Assembly (NCBI GenBank): GCA_023052935.1
Contig: CM041294.1
Coordinates: forward strand, 12,573,791 to 12,637,790
Length of the DNA: 64,000 nucleotides
Direction: 5' to 3'
Origin: Piezodorus guildinii
Lineage: Eukaryota > Arthropoda > Insecta > Hemiptera > Pentatomidae
The notes under the pieces were generated by a model. That model was given only the letters and a program-made list of their open reading frames with translations. It did not search any database and was not told where the DNA came from. Below are positions 54,457-64,000 of this stretch, in pieces. Position 1 is the stretch's first letter; each line of letters opens with the position of its first letter. Made by a program: the position numbers and the translations under genes.

Positions 54457-56168
54457 ATATCAATTATTATTATAGAGAGTAATTTTAATTATGAATGCAT
54501 TATTCTGAACAGTCTCTTCTATTTTATTTATTTATTTATTTACCATAACATATATTAACTATGATTATAAAACTGTTACGTTTCGAGGTACTTCTTGCCT
54601 CATCTTCAGATCTTTAAAATCATCTTAAATACAATTCAATAAATATTATAAGCAACCATAAAACAATAACAAACATTATCAATAATTTAGAATACATTTA
54701 TCACTTAAAATATTTACAATCTGTTAATAAAATTTTTATTAAAATTCTACTTACATTTATTTCCACATTATATCCTAATATAGGTCATTTAATAATGTAA
54801 TATTATTCATATTTAGTCCCTATATATGAATAATTCTGTCAGTCTGTTAAAATACAATGTATATATAATGTGTATATATATATTTAATCTCTAACCTAGA
54901 TAAAAATTATGTTGTGGATATTTGAAAACATTGATAATGCAAGAATGGAATTATATGAAATGCTAATTTAGTCTGCCTGATAGTTGCAAGTGTTTGCCAG
55001 CAAAATGTTGAAGGAATTATTATATGATGATGAAATGTAATGTATTGAGGATACTGAGGGGAGTTCATAATAAATAATTTTAATACTAAACAATTAATGA
55101 TAAACAAAACATCAAAAGGTGTTTACCTAACCCCCTAGATTTCCCATCGGTAAGGGCCCCCCAGCGGTACCAGAAACCTCTGGTAGTTTCCCCCCAGCGG
55201 CGGCCAACAAGAATATTAAGATGGTGAAAAGATAAGAATAATAGCACAAAGGCTATACCGCCAACTGGGGCACTTCCCATCTCGGCCCACACGAGGTAAA
55301 CGAGAATAAGAGAGAAGAACGGAGAGTCAGTCAAGTTTTATCCTCAAGAAGAGTGAGTCGGGTTCCACCTACAAGAAGAGGAGGTGACCGTCGGGGTTCT
55401 GAGAGCAGCTGGTGGATGATGCCGAGAAAGGGGACCTAAGACTGTTTTCACCTTCGCCAGCCGGTTAAGTGTTTCAAAGGTATATCGTTATTTGTAATAT
55501 TGTATGGCAAAGGTAGTAAAATGTCCCTCAGTATTCTCAATCAGAGTTTTACGCAATGGTTAATATAATGGATCTGTATTAAATAATAATTATAGTAATG
55601 TATTAATTGAATCTTGTTTAATGTAATCTTACCCTGCATGCCACCTATTGGATTGGTAAACACGATACCTTTGGAAAGGAGATCCAATGGTATCATTAAA
55701 TACAGTTTATCTATTGACTAAATATAGTAAGTAAGCTAGTTTTTGAAGCTACCGCTGCCTTAGAAAAGCAGCAGGTCAAAAACATAGCAGAAATAATAGA
55801 TTATTTTAACAGACTGACAGAATTATTCATATATAGGGACTCAATATGAATAATATTACATTATTAAATGACCTATATTAGGATATAATATGGAAATAAA
55901 TGTATGTAGAATTTTAATAAAAAGTTTTATAAACAGATTGTAAATATTTTAAGAGATAAATTAATTCTAAATTATTGATAATGTTTTTTATTGTTTGTAT
56001 GGTTGCTTATAATATTTATTGAACTGTATTTTAGATAATTTTTAAAGATCTGAAGATGAGGCATAAGAAGTACCTCGAAACGTAACAGTTTTATAATCAT
56101 AGTTTATATATGTTATGGTAAATAAATATATAATAAAAAGAAGAGATTGTTCCGAATAATACATTCAT
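54457..56168. mobile_element. Penelope-like long palindrome P6
   Basis: The duplication AATATGCTATTCT lies at 54444-54456 and 56169-56181. Inverted arms of about 365 nt (54490-54855 and 55804-56168) are largely identical, with AAACTGTTACGTTTCGAGGT and CTTCTTGCCTCATCTTCAGA near their outer ends. The left end alone has about 33 extra nt. The 950-bp centre includes a GC-rich part at 55130-55480 without a recognisable protein. Arm layout, one-sided tail and duplication length are as in P2, P3 and P7; the sequence is its own subfamily. Confidence 0.65.
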
Positions 56169-56181
56169 AATATGCTATTCT

Positions 56182-57171
56182 TGTTATATCTTAATTTAGA
56201 GCTATAAAATAATACTCTTTAAAATCATCTTTCAAAATTGTACATGATTGGTTGCTACTGGTATACCAATTTAATTTTAAAATTCTTTCTACATTTATAG
56301 TTCAAAATCAACGAAAATTTAATCTATACATTAAGTAGAATGAACTTCAGTATTCGTTGTTTTTACAATCAAAACGCGTCCTCACCGAGAATATTATTTC
56401 AAAACATGCTAACCATAAATATAAATTAGCTAGGAAACAGACTTCGCTTGCGTCTCCTTGGAGAATATACGCACGTTTCTCGATGAAGTTTTAAGGGTAG
56501 GGTCCATCACTCCAAACGCCTATTTTTGCGAGTGAACACATATGGATCTCACATAATCGTGGGAGGGGCTGTGAGTGAATCCCCATTTTATTATATCCCG
56601 CCGAGACTGGGATTCAAACTTACAACCTTTATTAGCGGAGACACTGTCTACACACACTCAGCCATGGGCTACCCAAACTGCAGCATGGTCTAGCAATTTG
56701 TCTTAGTTTTCTTAAGAATTTATTTTTTTTAAATAACGTAATAAGCCTGAATATTTCCATGCCATTATACCTACTTAATTACTCTCAGTAAATTGTAAAT
56801 TTCTTATTCTTTAGTAGACTTAACTTTGCAAATTTTAAATAATATCATCTCGCATGTTAATAGTAGCATGAATTAAAACAAACCTCGATACAATTCATCA
56901 GTCATATAATATTTGAACAATTTTTATGGAACGCGCATTCAACAGAGAAGAGGTTTCGTGACGAAATCTCAAAGAACAAAAACATCTAATAAACATAAAG
57001 AGTTAAAGATACCGACAATACGAAATTTCTTCACTGAGGGAAATCAAAAGTTTATAGAATTATTTAAATTCATAACAACCCCCCTATTCAGTCAGGCCAC
57101 ACCTCTGGAATATCCCAGCGATGGCAACAATTAATTGGCAATTAAATTTCAGTTTTGGTATTAGTCTAAGG
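56182..57171. other. No gene; possible tRNA-SINE trace on minus strand near 56560-56700
   Basis: On the minus strand CCCATGGCTGAGTGTGTGTA (A-box-like) and GTTTGAATCCCAGTCTC (B-box-like) stand at a tRNA-like spacing near 56670 and 56600. No ends or second copy are seen, so this is only a candidate. The rest is AT-rich without features. Confidence 0.35.
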
Positions 57172-58024
57172 ATCGTAAAAATTTTCGAATTCCAGTTTTC
57201 AACGAAAATACACATTTTAGGATCCCCCGAGTCCAAATAACCAAGTCCCACAAAAAAATCTATGTGTGTGTGGTAGCTCCCGGACGGAAACGGTAAGTCC
57301 TATGAAAATGAAATTTCATATTTAAGACGAATATACGCCTGAGACGTTACAAATCAATTTATATCAAAATGAGCTTACCAGAAGAGGCACTTTATACCTT
57401 GCATTTTGCACCTTTTTACGATTTTCTACAAAATGGTTCCGACGATTTTGATTAAACTCGCTATATCGATGTAAAATTTAATGGGCTTTAATACCATTTA
57501 GGTTTAATTCGGATTTAAATGGTCTGACAGAGCTTAAATTTCGATATTTTAAATTTTCTTTCTTTAAAGTACCTTTAATTTTGTAGATTCTATAAAAATA
57601 ATTATATTATCTTCTTACCACTGATGAAAAAAAGGTAAATATATAAATTGAATGAATTCGATACCCAACTAAAGGATACAACAGAAAAAAAATGTTTTGA
57701 TGCAATTTTTCGTTTTTGAACATAATAACAGTAATATACATGTATGATATACCGTTCGAAAGCTTGAGATTTTAGAAAAAATATTATCTCATACACAAGC
57801 ATTTAAAAGTTAATGGAGAGTGATGAAATGAACATAAAACTAACTTTGTATTTTAGATAATAATATAATAGATTTTTTAATAAAACACATGTTTCTATAT
57901 AAATTCGATTTAATTAATTCTTTAATAGTTTCACCTATTTTTATCTCTAACTGTATTTGAAAATTCATTCATTGATTTTTAAAATGGGGGTAAGTGAAAG
58001 TCGTGTGTTGCCCGCACCAGATTT
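57172..58024 (-). repeat. Helentron-like element, copy H10, hairpin end lost
   Basis: The minus-strand start at 58024 is conserved (GTAAGTGAAAGTCGTGTGTT on the plus strand). The other end begins inside the element at GGATCGTAAAAATTTTCGAA, so the 18-bp palindrome is missing. Short GT run near 57262. Confidence 0.7.
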
Positions 58025-58467
58025 TTTCTCTATGACTTTAATTGAGAATGTTATTAAGCCAACTTTCAGATATTTACCACCTGGAGTTCAACGAAAAAGT
58101 GATGAAAGTTTAAATAGAAATTAATAGATTGAGCTTGTAATTTTCAGTTTCGGTTTCATATTTATTTATTTATTTTTATTTCAAAGATCCCTAAGAAATT
58201 TATCTCTCGCTTACGGCATAAGCAAAGCGTTAAAATGTGTGAGTGTAGTATCCTACAACCCTTAAGAGTCTCCCAGGTAGAAGTTTTCAGTTGAGCTTCT
58301 TAGGCAGTTCTCAATCCGGAGTCCATTCCTAAATCTGCAACCAGCGGCCGATTCCTCAGAAGTCTTTAAACATCCTTCTTTCCAACTCTCAGAGCCTTCT
58401 CCTTTAAAACACATCTCTTTACCCAGCTTGGCCATTATTCGAATAAATCTTAATGAAATAATATTTT
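58025..58467. other. No recognised gene
   Basis: The part 58270-58440 reads like a decayed LINE tail on the plus strand (SEPSPLKHISLPSL) but is too weak to assign. Confidence 0.35.
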
Positions 58468-58479
58468 AAATATAAAAAT

Positions 58480-59465
58480 TATAGGTGGGATAATCAGGAA
58501 TCAGTCATTTTTTTTTTTAATTTTGCCAACGTTTCGGCTAAAGCTTGTGAGCCATCATCAGGGCTACAAACATCAGAACAAAAGAGATACATATTAATAT
58601 GATAATGAAATTTTCTTTTGAATGTAGTGACAATGATAACATTTGAAATAAAACAGAAAATATACCAACATATTTAAATATTATAGATACAAATAATGAT
58701 AATATGATACACAATCTGATGATGATAAGCATAAAAACAAAACTTTAGACTTTAATATAGAAGTAAAAAAATATATATATCAACGTACCATTACTGAGCC
58801 ATGTCCAAGCATAAACTGAGGAAATCCATAAACATAGGTAGTATGGGGAGGGGTTCATGTAAAAACCCTGAAGGTTTTCCCCTCTAAGTGTAAATACTAC
58901 AGCTTATCTTTGTTTTTAAAAAGTTTTACAAAATTATACAATGGAAAAACAAGACAATATACTCGTAAGTACAATAAGGCTCAACATTTTTAACAGAAAA
59001 TTATAAACACTAGAATCTGAGCTATGTAAAAGATCCATGAGGTATATAATAAAAAATAAAATAAAATAAATAACAAAAACAAAAACCAGAGGTGTTATAA
59101 ACGAAAAGATAAATATACAGTAAATAAAATATATAAATTACAAAAGCAATTTGTACTATAAAGTAATAAAGTTATAATTTAAGGAGACGGAAGATGTTGG
59201 CATACGAGGGAGAGATTATCTCTTTGTCTGTTTTATGATTGACGGGTACTCGATCTTTTTCCATATGGATATGTATAGCTTCGGCGAGGAGTCGCTTTTT
59301 ATAGTTAGATACGGTGGCTAGGATTTCAGGATTATCAAAATCAAAATGATGGTCAAGGGATATAGCGTGTTCGGATAATTTTGAGGAAAATGGGTTACGG
59401 GTATGACTGATTCCTGATTATTCCACCTATAATAGTTTCTACAGTCGACTATACATCCTCAATAT
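58480..59465 (-). mobile_element. Penelope-like element P7, 5'-truncated, with coding sequence
   Basis: The duplication AAATATAAAAAT is at 58468-58479 and 59466-59477. On the minus strand the element enters with the asymmetric tail (GATGTATAGTCGACTGTAGA) and a short inverted piece (AGGTGGAATAATCAGGAATC). The last ~75 codons of a Penelope-type protein follow, then a long 3' region, and finally the arm CTGATGATGG...GCCGAAACGTTGGC with CCACCTATAA at the end. The arm and the short inverted piece match the two ends of P3. This copy ties the palindromes to Penelope-like elements. Confidence 0.75.
59172..59400 (-). pseudogene. Penelope-type protein, C-terminal end (after GIY-YIG endonuclease)
   Basis: Minus-strand frame with FSSKLSEHAISLDHHFDFDN, then PEILATVSNYKKRLLAEAIH, ending FRLLKL and TAA at 59172-59174. 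In Penelope-like elements the stretch around SEHA..H.FD..N..IL...... KR...EA.HI lies at the C-terminal side of the GIY-YIG endonuclease. The reverse transcriptase and the GIY-YIG core are absent because the copy is 5'-truncated. No stop inside the 75 codons. Confidence 0.7.
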
Positions 59466-59798
59466 AAATATAAAAATATTTTGTAAGTATCGCTTATTGA
59501 GTTATATTTTAAAATATTTATAACTATAATTAATAGCATTTATCCAATTATTATGCTGTATTTATTTAAGCCAAATTGGACTAAATTATATCCTAAGTTT
59601 TTAAAGTCCAAGAGCTGGGGCCGAAAAATTATAAGAATACAATGTTCAATGTGATTTTCACATTTTACCCAACTTGTACAACATTTTTTTTTTTCCTACC
59701 TCAAACTGGTCGGAATCAAAAATGGCAGCCATCCAAAACGGTCCAAATACAGGGAATTTGCCTCATTTTAACATTATAAAGTTAATTATTACAAAACA

Positions 59799-60690
59799 AT
59801 CTGGTGCGGGCAACACACGACTTTCACTTACCTCCATTTTTAAAATAAATGAAAGAATTTTAAAAACAAGAGATAAAAAAACGTGAAACTATTAAGGAAT
59901 TAATTAAATTGAATTTATATAGAAACATGTGTTTTATTAAAAAATCTATTATATTATTATCTAAAATAATCACCTAGTTTTATCTTCATTTCATCACTCT
60001 CTATTAACTTTCAAAAGCCTGTGTATGAGATAATATTTTTTCTAAAATCTTTAGCTTTCTAATGGTATATCATACAAAGTATATTACTGTTCTTATGTTC
60101 AAAACCGAAAAATTGTATTAAAAAAATATTTTTTTCTGTTTTCTCCTTTAGTTGAGTATCCAATTTATTTAATTTATATATTTACTAGTTTTTCATCAGC
60201 GTTAACAAGATAATCTAGTTATTATTATTGAATATACAAAATTAAAGGTACTTTAGGGGAAGACAATTTAAAATATCGGCATTTAAGCCCTGTCAGACCA
60301 TTTTAATCAGAATAAAACCTACATGATATTAAAGCCCATTAAATTTTACATCGATATAGCGAGTTTAATCAAAATCGTCGGAATCGTTTTCGATAAAATC
60401 GAAAAAAGGTGCAAAATGCCAGGTATAAAGTGGCTCTTCTGGTAAGCTCATTTTAATGAAAAAGGTTTTGTAACTTCTCGGTCGTATATTTGTCTCAAAT
60501 ATGAAATTTCAGTTTCATAGGACTTACCGTTTCCGCCCGGGAGTTACCACACACACACACACACCTTTTTGCGGGACTTGGTTATTTGGACTCAGGGGAC
60601 CCAAAATGTGTATTTCCGTTGAAAACTAGAATTCGAAAATTTTCACGATCGCAATACTTTTCTTACTACATATACCTAGTAAGTGAAAGT
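59799..60690 (+). repeat. Helentron-like element, copy H11
   Basis: Complete, about 890 bp. ATCTGGTGCGGGCAACACAC at 59799; CA microsatellite at 60551-60563; ends with a damaged hairpin (CTTACTACATATACCTAGTAAG region) and GTGAAAGT at 60690. Confidence 0.75.
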
Positions 60691-61288
60691 AAAAATTAAC
60701 AAACGTCTAATAATCTTTAACATGAGAGGTGAGATGACAGGTGGCTGTAGGTCTTATAGGTAACGAAATATCTTTATTCAGGTAATACATTGTGTTTTAC
60801 CTTCGAAAATCGATCTAATTTTAACGTTATGAAGGTAGAAACCAAGCAACATACGAAAATACCATTATAGTATAAATTAATAGGCATTGAAAAAGCTTTA
60901 ATTTCCGACCTGATAGACGTCTGTAGGTCTTATAGGTGCCGAGATATCTTTGTCCATACTTTGTGACTTAAAAAAAGGAATTTTTTGGCTTTTAACAGTG
61001 TTCAGCCCCATATCATAGAAACTGCCAATTTTACCAAACTACTCATAATAATAAAAATTAACAAACGTCTAATAATCTTTAACATGAGAGGTGAGGTGAC
61101 AGGTGGCTTTAGGTCTTACATGTAACGAGATATCTTTATTCATGTAATACATTGTGTATTACCTACAAAAATTGATCTAAGTCTAACGTCATGAAGGTAG
61201 AAACCAAGCAACATACGAAAATACTCATTATAGTATAAATTAATAGGCATTGAAAAAGCTTTAATTTCCGACCTGATAGACGTCATGT
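60691..61288. repeat. Direct repeats of about 240 bp inside P8
   Basis: 60691-60929 and 61050-61288 match closely from AAAATTAACAAACGTCTAAT to ATTTCCGACCTGATAGACGT. Between them, 60930-60975 repeats the GTAGGTCTTATAGGT and GAGATATCTTTGTC part once more, so the array has a third, partial unit. No coding potential. Confidence 0.75.
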
Positions 61289-61814
61289 TACAGAAACCAC
61301 ACATTAAAAAAAAATACAATACTCATTATATTGTAATATACATTTTTGATTCCGACCAATTTGAAGTGGCGAAAAAAAGATGTACATTGTCTAAAATGTG
61401 TAAATCACATTGAACATTTTCTTCTTCATACGCACTTTCCGGCCACAGCTCTTGGACTATTATGGTCTAGCGCCTGATTAACATCACATTCGCATTTTTT
61501 TTTTTCTTTGTAGATATTTTCTCCAAATTGATCCAATACAATCCTACATATTTGCTTAATTCCCAGATTGCTGAGTCTCGGTCTTACTTTAAAAAGTATA
61601 TAGATAATATATTATGTTTACAAGTCCTATCCTATAAGTTCTTTGAAGTTCCCGAGCATTCTGACGCCGCTTGGAGCTGATTCAAAATTTAAGCTATTTA
61701 GCTGTTCTGAGTCATTTGGAATAACTACTATCACATAAGTGTATTAATTTATTTACTTTAGTTTGTGATTGATAAAAACCTGCGAAGCGCATTAAAGTTG
61801 TTTTTCTAAAATGT

Positions 61815-62572
61815 TTTTATTGATTCTATATTTGATATCTGAGTACCATCGATGTGTCCTATCCTATCTCGCTCTGTGATTATTAACCTCTTAATAATAA
61901 TAATAGGCTTAGCGAACCCGAAGGTTCGATGCCGATATCACCAAATGCCGCCTACACATACCCGCCCAATGTTCACCGTTCAAGCCCAAGCCCTCGACAT
62001 CAGCCTTAACGCAATCCTCCCATCGACGCTTCGGCCTGCCTTTCGGACGCCTACCAGTTGGTTCAGCGAATACCAAATTTCTCGGAATCCGCTCTTCATC
62101 GAGCCCAACAATCTTACTCCCCATTCGAGTCTCCGAAATACTCCCCAGTGGCCTTATCTATCTTCGGACCATATTTTACGCAGTACCTTATTATCGAAAA
62201 CCTTAAGCCGTTGTTCATCCTTCAAAGTAAGCGGCCACGTTTCACATCCGTAAAGAACCTTCGGAAGAATAATAGTTTTATAAATTCTAACCTTTAAGTT
62301 TTTAGATAGAAGCCGCGAACTAAGTAATTTAGCAACTGAATAATAACACGCATTTCCCACCTTTAACCGGGACTATATTTCTTCCTGGATTTCATTTTTT
62401 CTTGTTATCATTGAACCTAAATACTTGAATTTCTTTAATTAATTTAAACCTCTTAAATTTAATTTAATTATAGAAACCATGGATCTAATTTAATAAATTT
62501 AATAAAAGAGTAAAACGTTTTAAGAAGAGGATGTTTACTCTGTTTTATCAATTCTTATATTTTTAAAAGCTA
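61815..62572. repeat. Paralogous segment 1 (partner at 63322-63477), split by RTE copy C
   Basis: 61815-61893 plus 62456-62572 equals 63322-63477 in order: TATTTGATATCTGAGTACCA, TATCTCGCTCTGTGATTAT, ACCTCTTA, then AAAGAGTAAAACGTTTTAAG and GATGTTTACTCTGTTTTATC. The RTE copy in the middle is absent from the partner. Confidence 0.65.
61894..62446 (-). pseudogene. RTE-type LINE, 5'-truncated (copy C), with target duplication
   Basis: AACCTCTTA is at 61885-61893 and 62447-62455, and the paralogous segment has a single ACCTCTTA. Minus-strand coding begins at KFKYLGSMITRKNEIQEE and continues VGNACYYSVAKLLSSRLLSK, LPLTLKDEQ-like WPLTLKDEQRLKVFDNKVLR, then after a deletion PTGRRPKGRPKRRWEDCVKA. The 3' end is a (TTA)n-type repeat. 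Same family as copy A; last 180 codons only. Confidence 0.8.
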
Positions 62573-63321
62573 TTTTTTTTTTTTTATTGGCTAAAATACA
62601 GTGTAGCAATAGAGCCTGGCCCAATTTATGTTAGCAGGTCAGTAATTACAAATAATAATCAGCTAAAAACTAATTTGTTTAACAAAAAAACTGTATCACA
62701 CAGCTTATGTACCATATGAACAATATTGTATGTATATAAACACAATTTTCCACTCAAAGCTTCATAAAGTTCTGAAGTGGTTAGGTATTTATTCTTCATT
62801 TCTCAGATTTAGTACGTTACTTAGCCAAAGATAACAATTCCGTACAAACAGTAGTAATGGTATAAAAACAAAATAAAATAAATAAAACAATATACTTTCG
62901 TGATAATAACTGTAAAAAATAACGTGTAAATTGAACGTTTAGTTATTTTAATTAATTTTTTTTTACTAAATGTTTTGATCATTTGTAATATCAAAAAATA
63001 CTCGTAAGAAAATTAAATATATTATTCAACTGATGTAGAGTTTCAACAGACAAAACAGACTAACGCTAAATCTTCTAAATTAGTTTCTATTTAATCTTGG
63101 AGATATTGCTTTCTGTAAGTTTTCAAAAAGGAACATTCCAGCTTTAAGCGTTCTAAGCTATTATAAACAAGTCGATCGCGCCATTTACAAACTTCATCAG
63201 TTTTAATAATATGGCTAATATTCCCGTGATTTGATTTTAATGAGTTATTATTTGCGACCCTCAATTGACTTGCTATCTATCCTATGTTTTCTTGCTGAGA
63301 TGTTAAATCTCAAGTTTTTAG
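62573..63321. other. No recognised gene
   Basis: AT-rich, T run at 62572-62584, nothing supported. Confidence 0.5.
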
Positions 63322-63477
63322 TAATTCTGTATTTGATTTCTGAGTACCATCGATGTATCCTATCTCGCTCTCTGATTATATACCTCTTAAACATTAGTTT
63401 AAAGGATGAAAATTTAATATGAAAGAGTAAAACTTTTTAAAAACAAGATGTTTACTCTTTTTTTATCAATTCTCATA
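63322..63477. repeat. Paralogous segment 2 (partner at 61815-62572)
   Basis: Uninterrupted version of the segment. Helentron-like copy H12 begins directly after it at 63480, whereas segment 1 continues with TTTTTAAAAGC at the same point. Confidence 0.65.
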
Positions 63478-63479
63478 TT

Positions 63480-64000
63480 ACTTTCACTTACTATATATAG
63501 TAAGGGGAAGTATTGCGATCGTGAATATTTCCGAATTCCAGTTTTCAACGGAAATACACGTTTTAGGGTTCCCTGAGTCCAAATAACAAAGTCCACCAAG
63601 AAGGTCTGTGTGTGGTAACTCCCGGGTGGAAACGGTAAGTCCTATGAAACTGAAATTTCATATTTAAGACAACTATACGCCCGAGATGTTACAGAATCTT
63701 TTTCATCTAAATCAGCTGACCGTAAGATCTACTTTATAGCATGCATTTTGCACCTTTTTACGATTTTTTCAAAAACGGTGATTAAACTCTATACATCAAT
63801 GTAAAATTTGATGGGCTTTAATATGATGTAGGTTTCATTCTGATTAAAATAGTCTGACAAGGTTTAAATGCCGATATTTTAGATTTTCTTTTTCTAAAGT
63901 ACCTTTAATTTTGTATATTTTATAAAAATAACCATATTATCTAGTCGGCATTGATTAATAACAGCTAAATATGCAAGTTGAGCAAATTTGAAAAGCAACT
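63480..64000 (-). repeat. Helentron-like element, copy H12 (cut by window edge)
   Basis: Plus-strand view starts ACTTTCACTTACTATATATA with the intact 18-bp palindrome, has a short GT run near 63607 and continues in register with the other copies to the right edge. Confidence 0.7.

Larger units (their letters stand above)
59600..61465. mobile_element. Inverted-repeat element P8 with nested Helentron-like copy
   Basis: Inverted ends of about 125 nt: 59600-59727 and 61340-61465. Both contain AGTCCAAGAGCTGNGGCCG, AATGTTCAATGTGATT and GGTCGGAATCAAAAATG (or their complements). The GAGCTGNGGCCGAAA/GGAAA piece recalls the GAAAC half of the Penelope-like arms, so it may be an old relative; this is inference. 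H11 is nested near its left end and two direct repeats of 240 bp fill the right part. Confidence 0.55.

Overview
The window is AT-rich eukaryotic DNA, most probably from an insect, made almost entirely of transposable elements (TEs) and their remains. No host protein-coding gene, rRNA gene or functional tRNA gene could be supported on either strand. The case for an insect or other arthropod is the mix of TE families: Jockey-type and RTE-type non-LTR retrotransposons, mariner transposons with TA target duplications, Penelope-like palindromes, Helentron-like non-autonomous elements with an internal CA/GT microsatellite, tRNA-derived SINEs and a Ty3/gypsy-type LTR element. The species cannot be named from this sequence.

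Layout. 1-6.5 kb: Helentron-like copies, 3' ends of RNase H-bearing LINEs, a Jockey 3' fragment split by a mariner, and a SINE. 7.3-12.1 kb: a Penelope-like inverted-repeat element (12-bp target duplication) carrying a nearly complete Jockey-type element (11-bp duplication). 12-20 kb: tandem repeats, RTE and SINE copies, two 5'-truncated LINEs with target duplications, and a complete but frameshifted RTE (16695-19934, 14-bp duplication). 20-26.9 kb: LINE tails, one Helentron-like copy, one mariner. 26.9-34 kb: two tandem RTE/SINE-like units of about 1.3 kb; the second is split by an LTR retrotransposon (28497-31376) and a Penelope-like palindrome. 34-45 kb: Helentron-like copies, a tRNA-SINE, mariners, an R2-like LINE remnant and an RTE split by a mariner. 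45-64 kb: further Helentron-like, Jockey and Penelope-like copies, including the only piece of Penelope-like coding sequence (59172-59400).

The main points of interest are: (1) a young LTR retrotransposon with nearly identical LTRs and one open 805-codon frame that fuses Gag and a cut-short protease directly to integrase, with reverse transcriptase and RNase H missing; (2) a Penelope-like family of palindromes with 12-13-bp target duplications, an asymmetric tail of about 30 nt on one end and a hammerhead-ribozyme-like core in each arm; (3) about twelve copies of one Helentron-like family, two of which share extra sequence beyond the 3' hairpin. Several insertions can be checked against paralogous empty sites inside the same window, which makes the order of insertion readable.

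Limits: coordinates of decayed copies are good to about 5-20 bp. Family names rest on recognised motifs, termini and target duplications, not on database searches.
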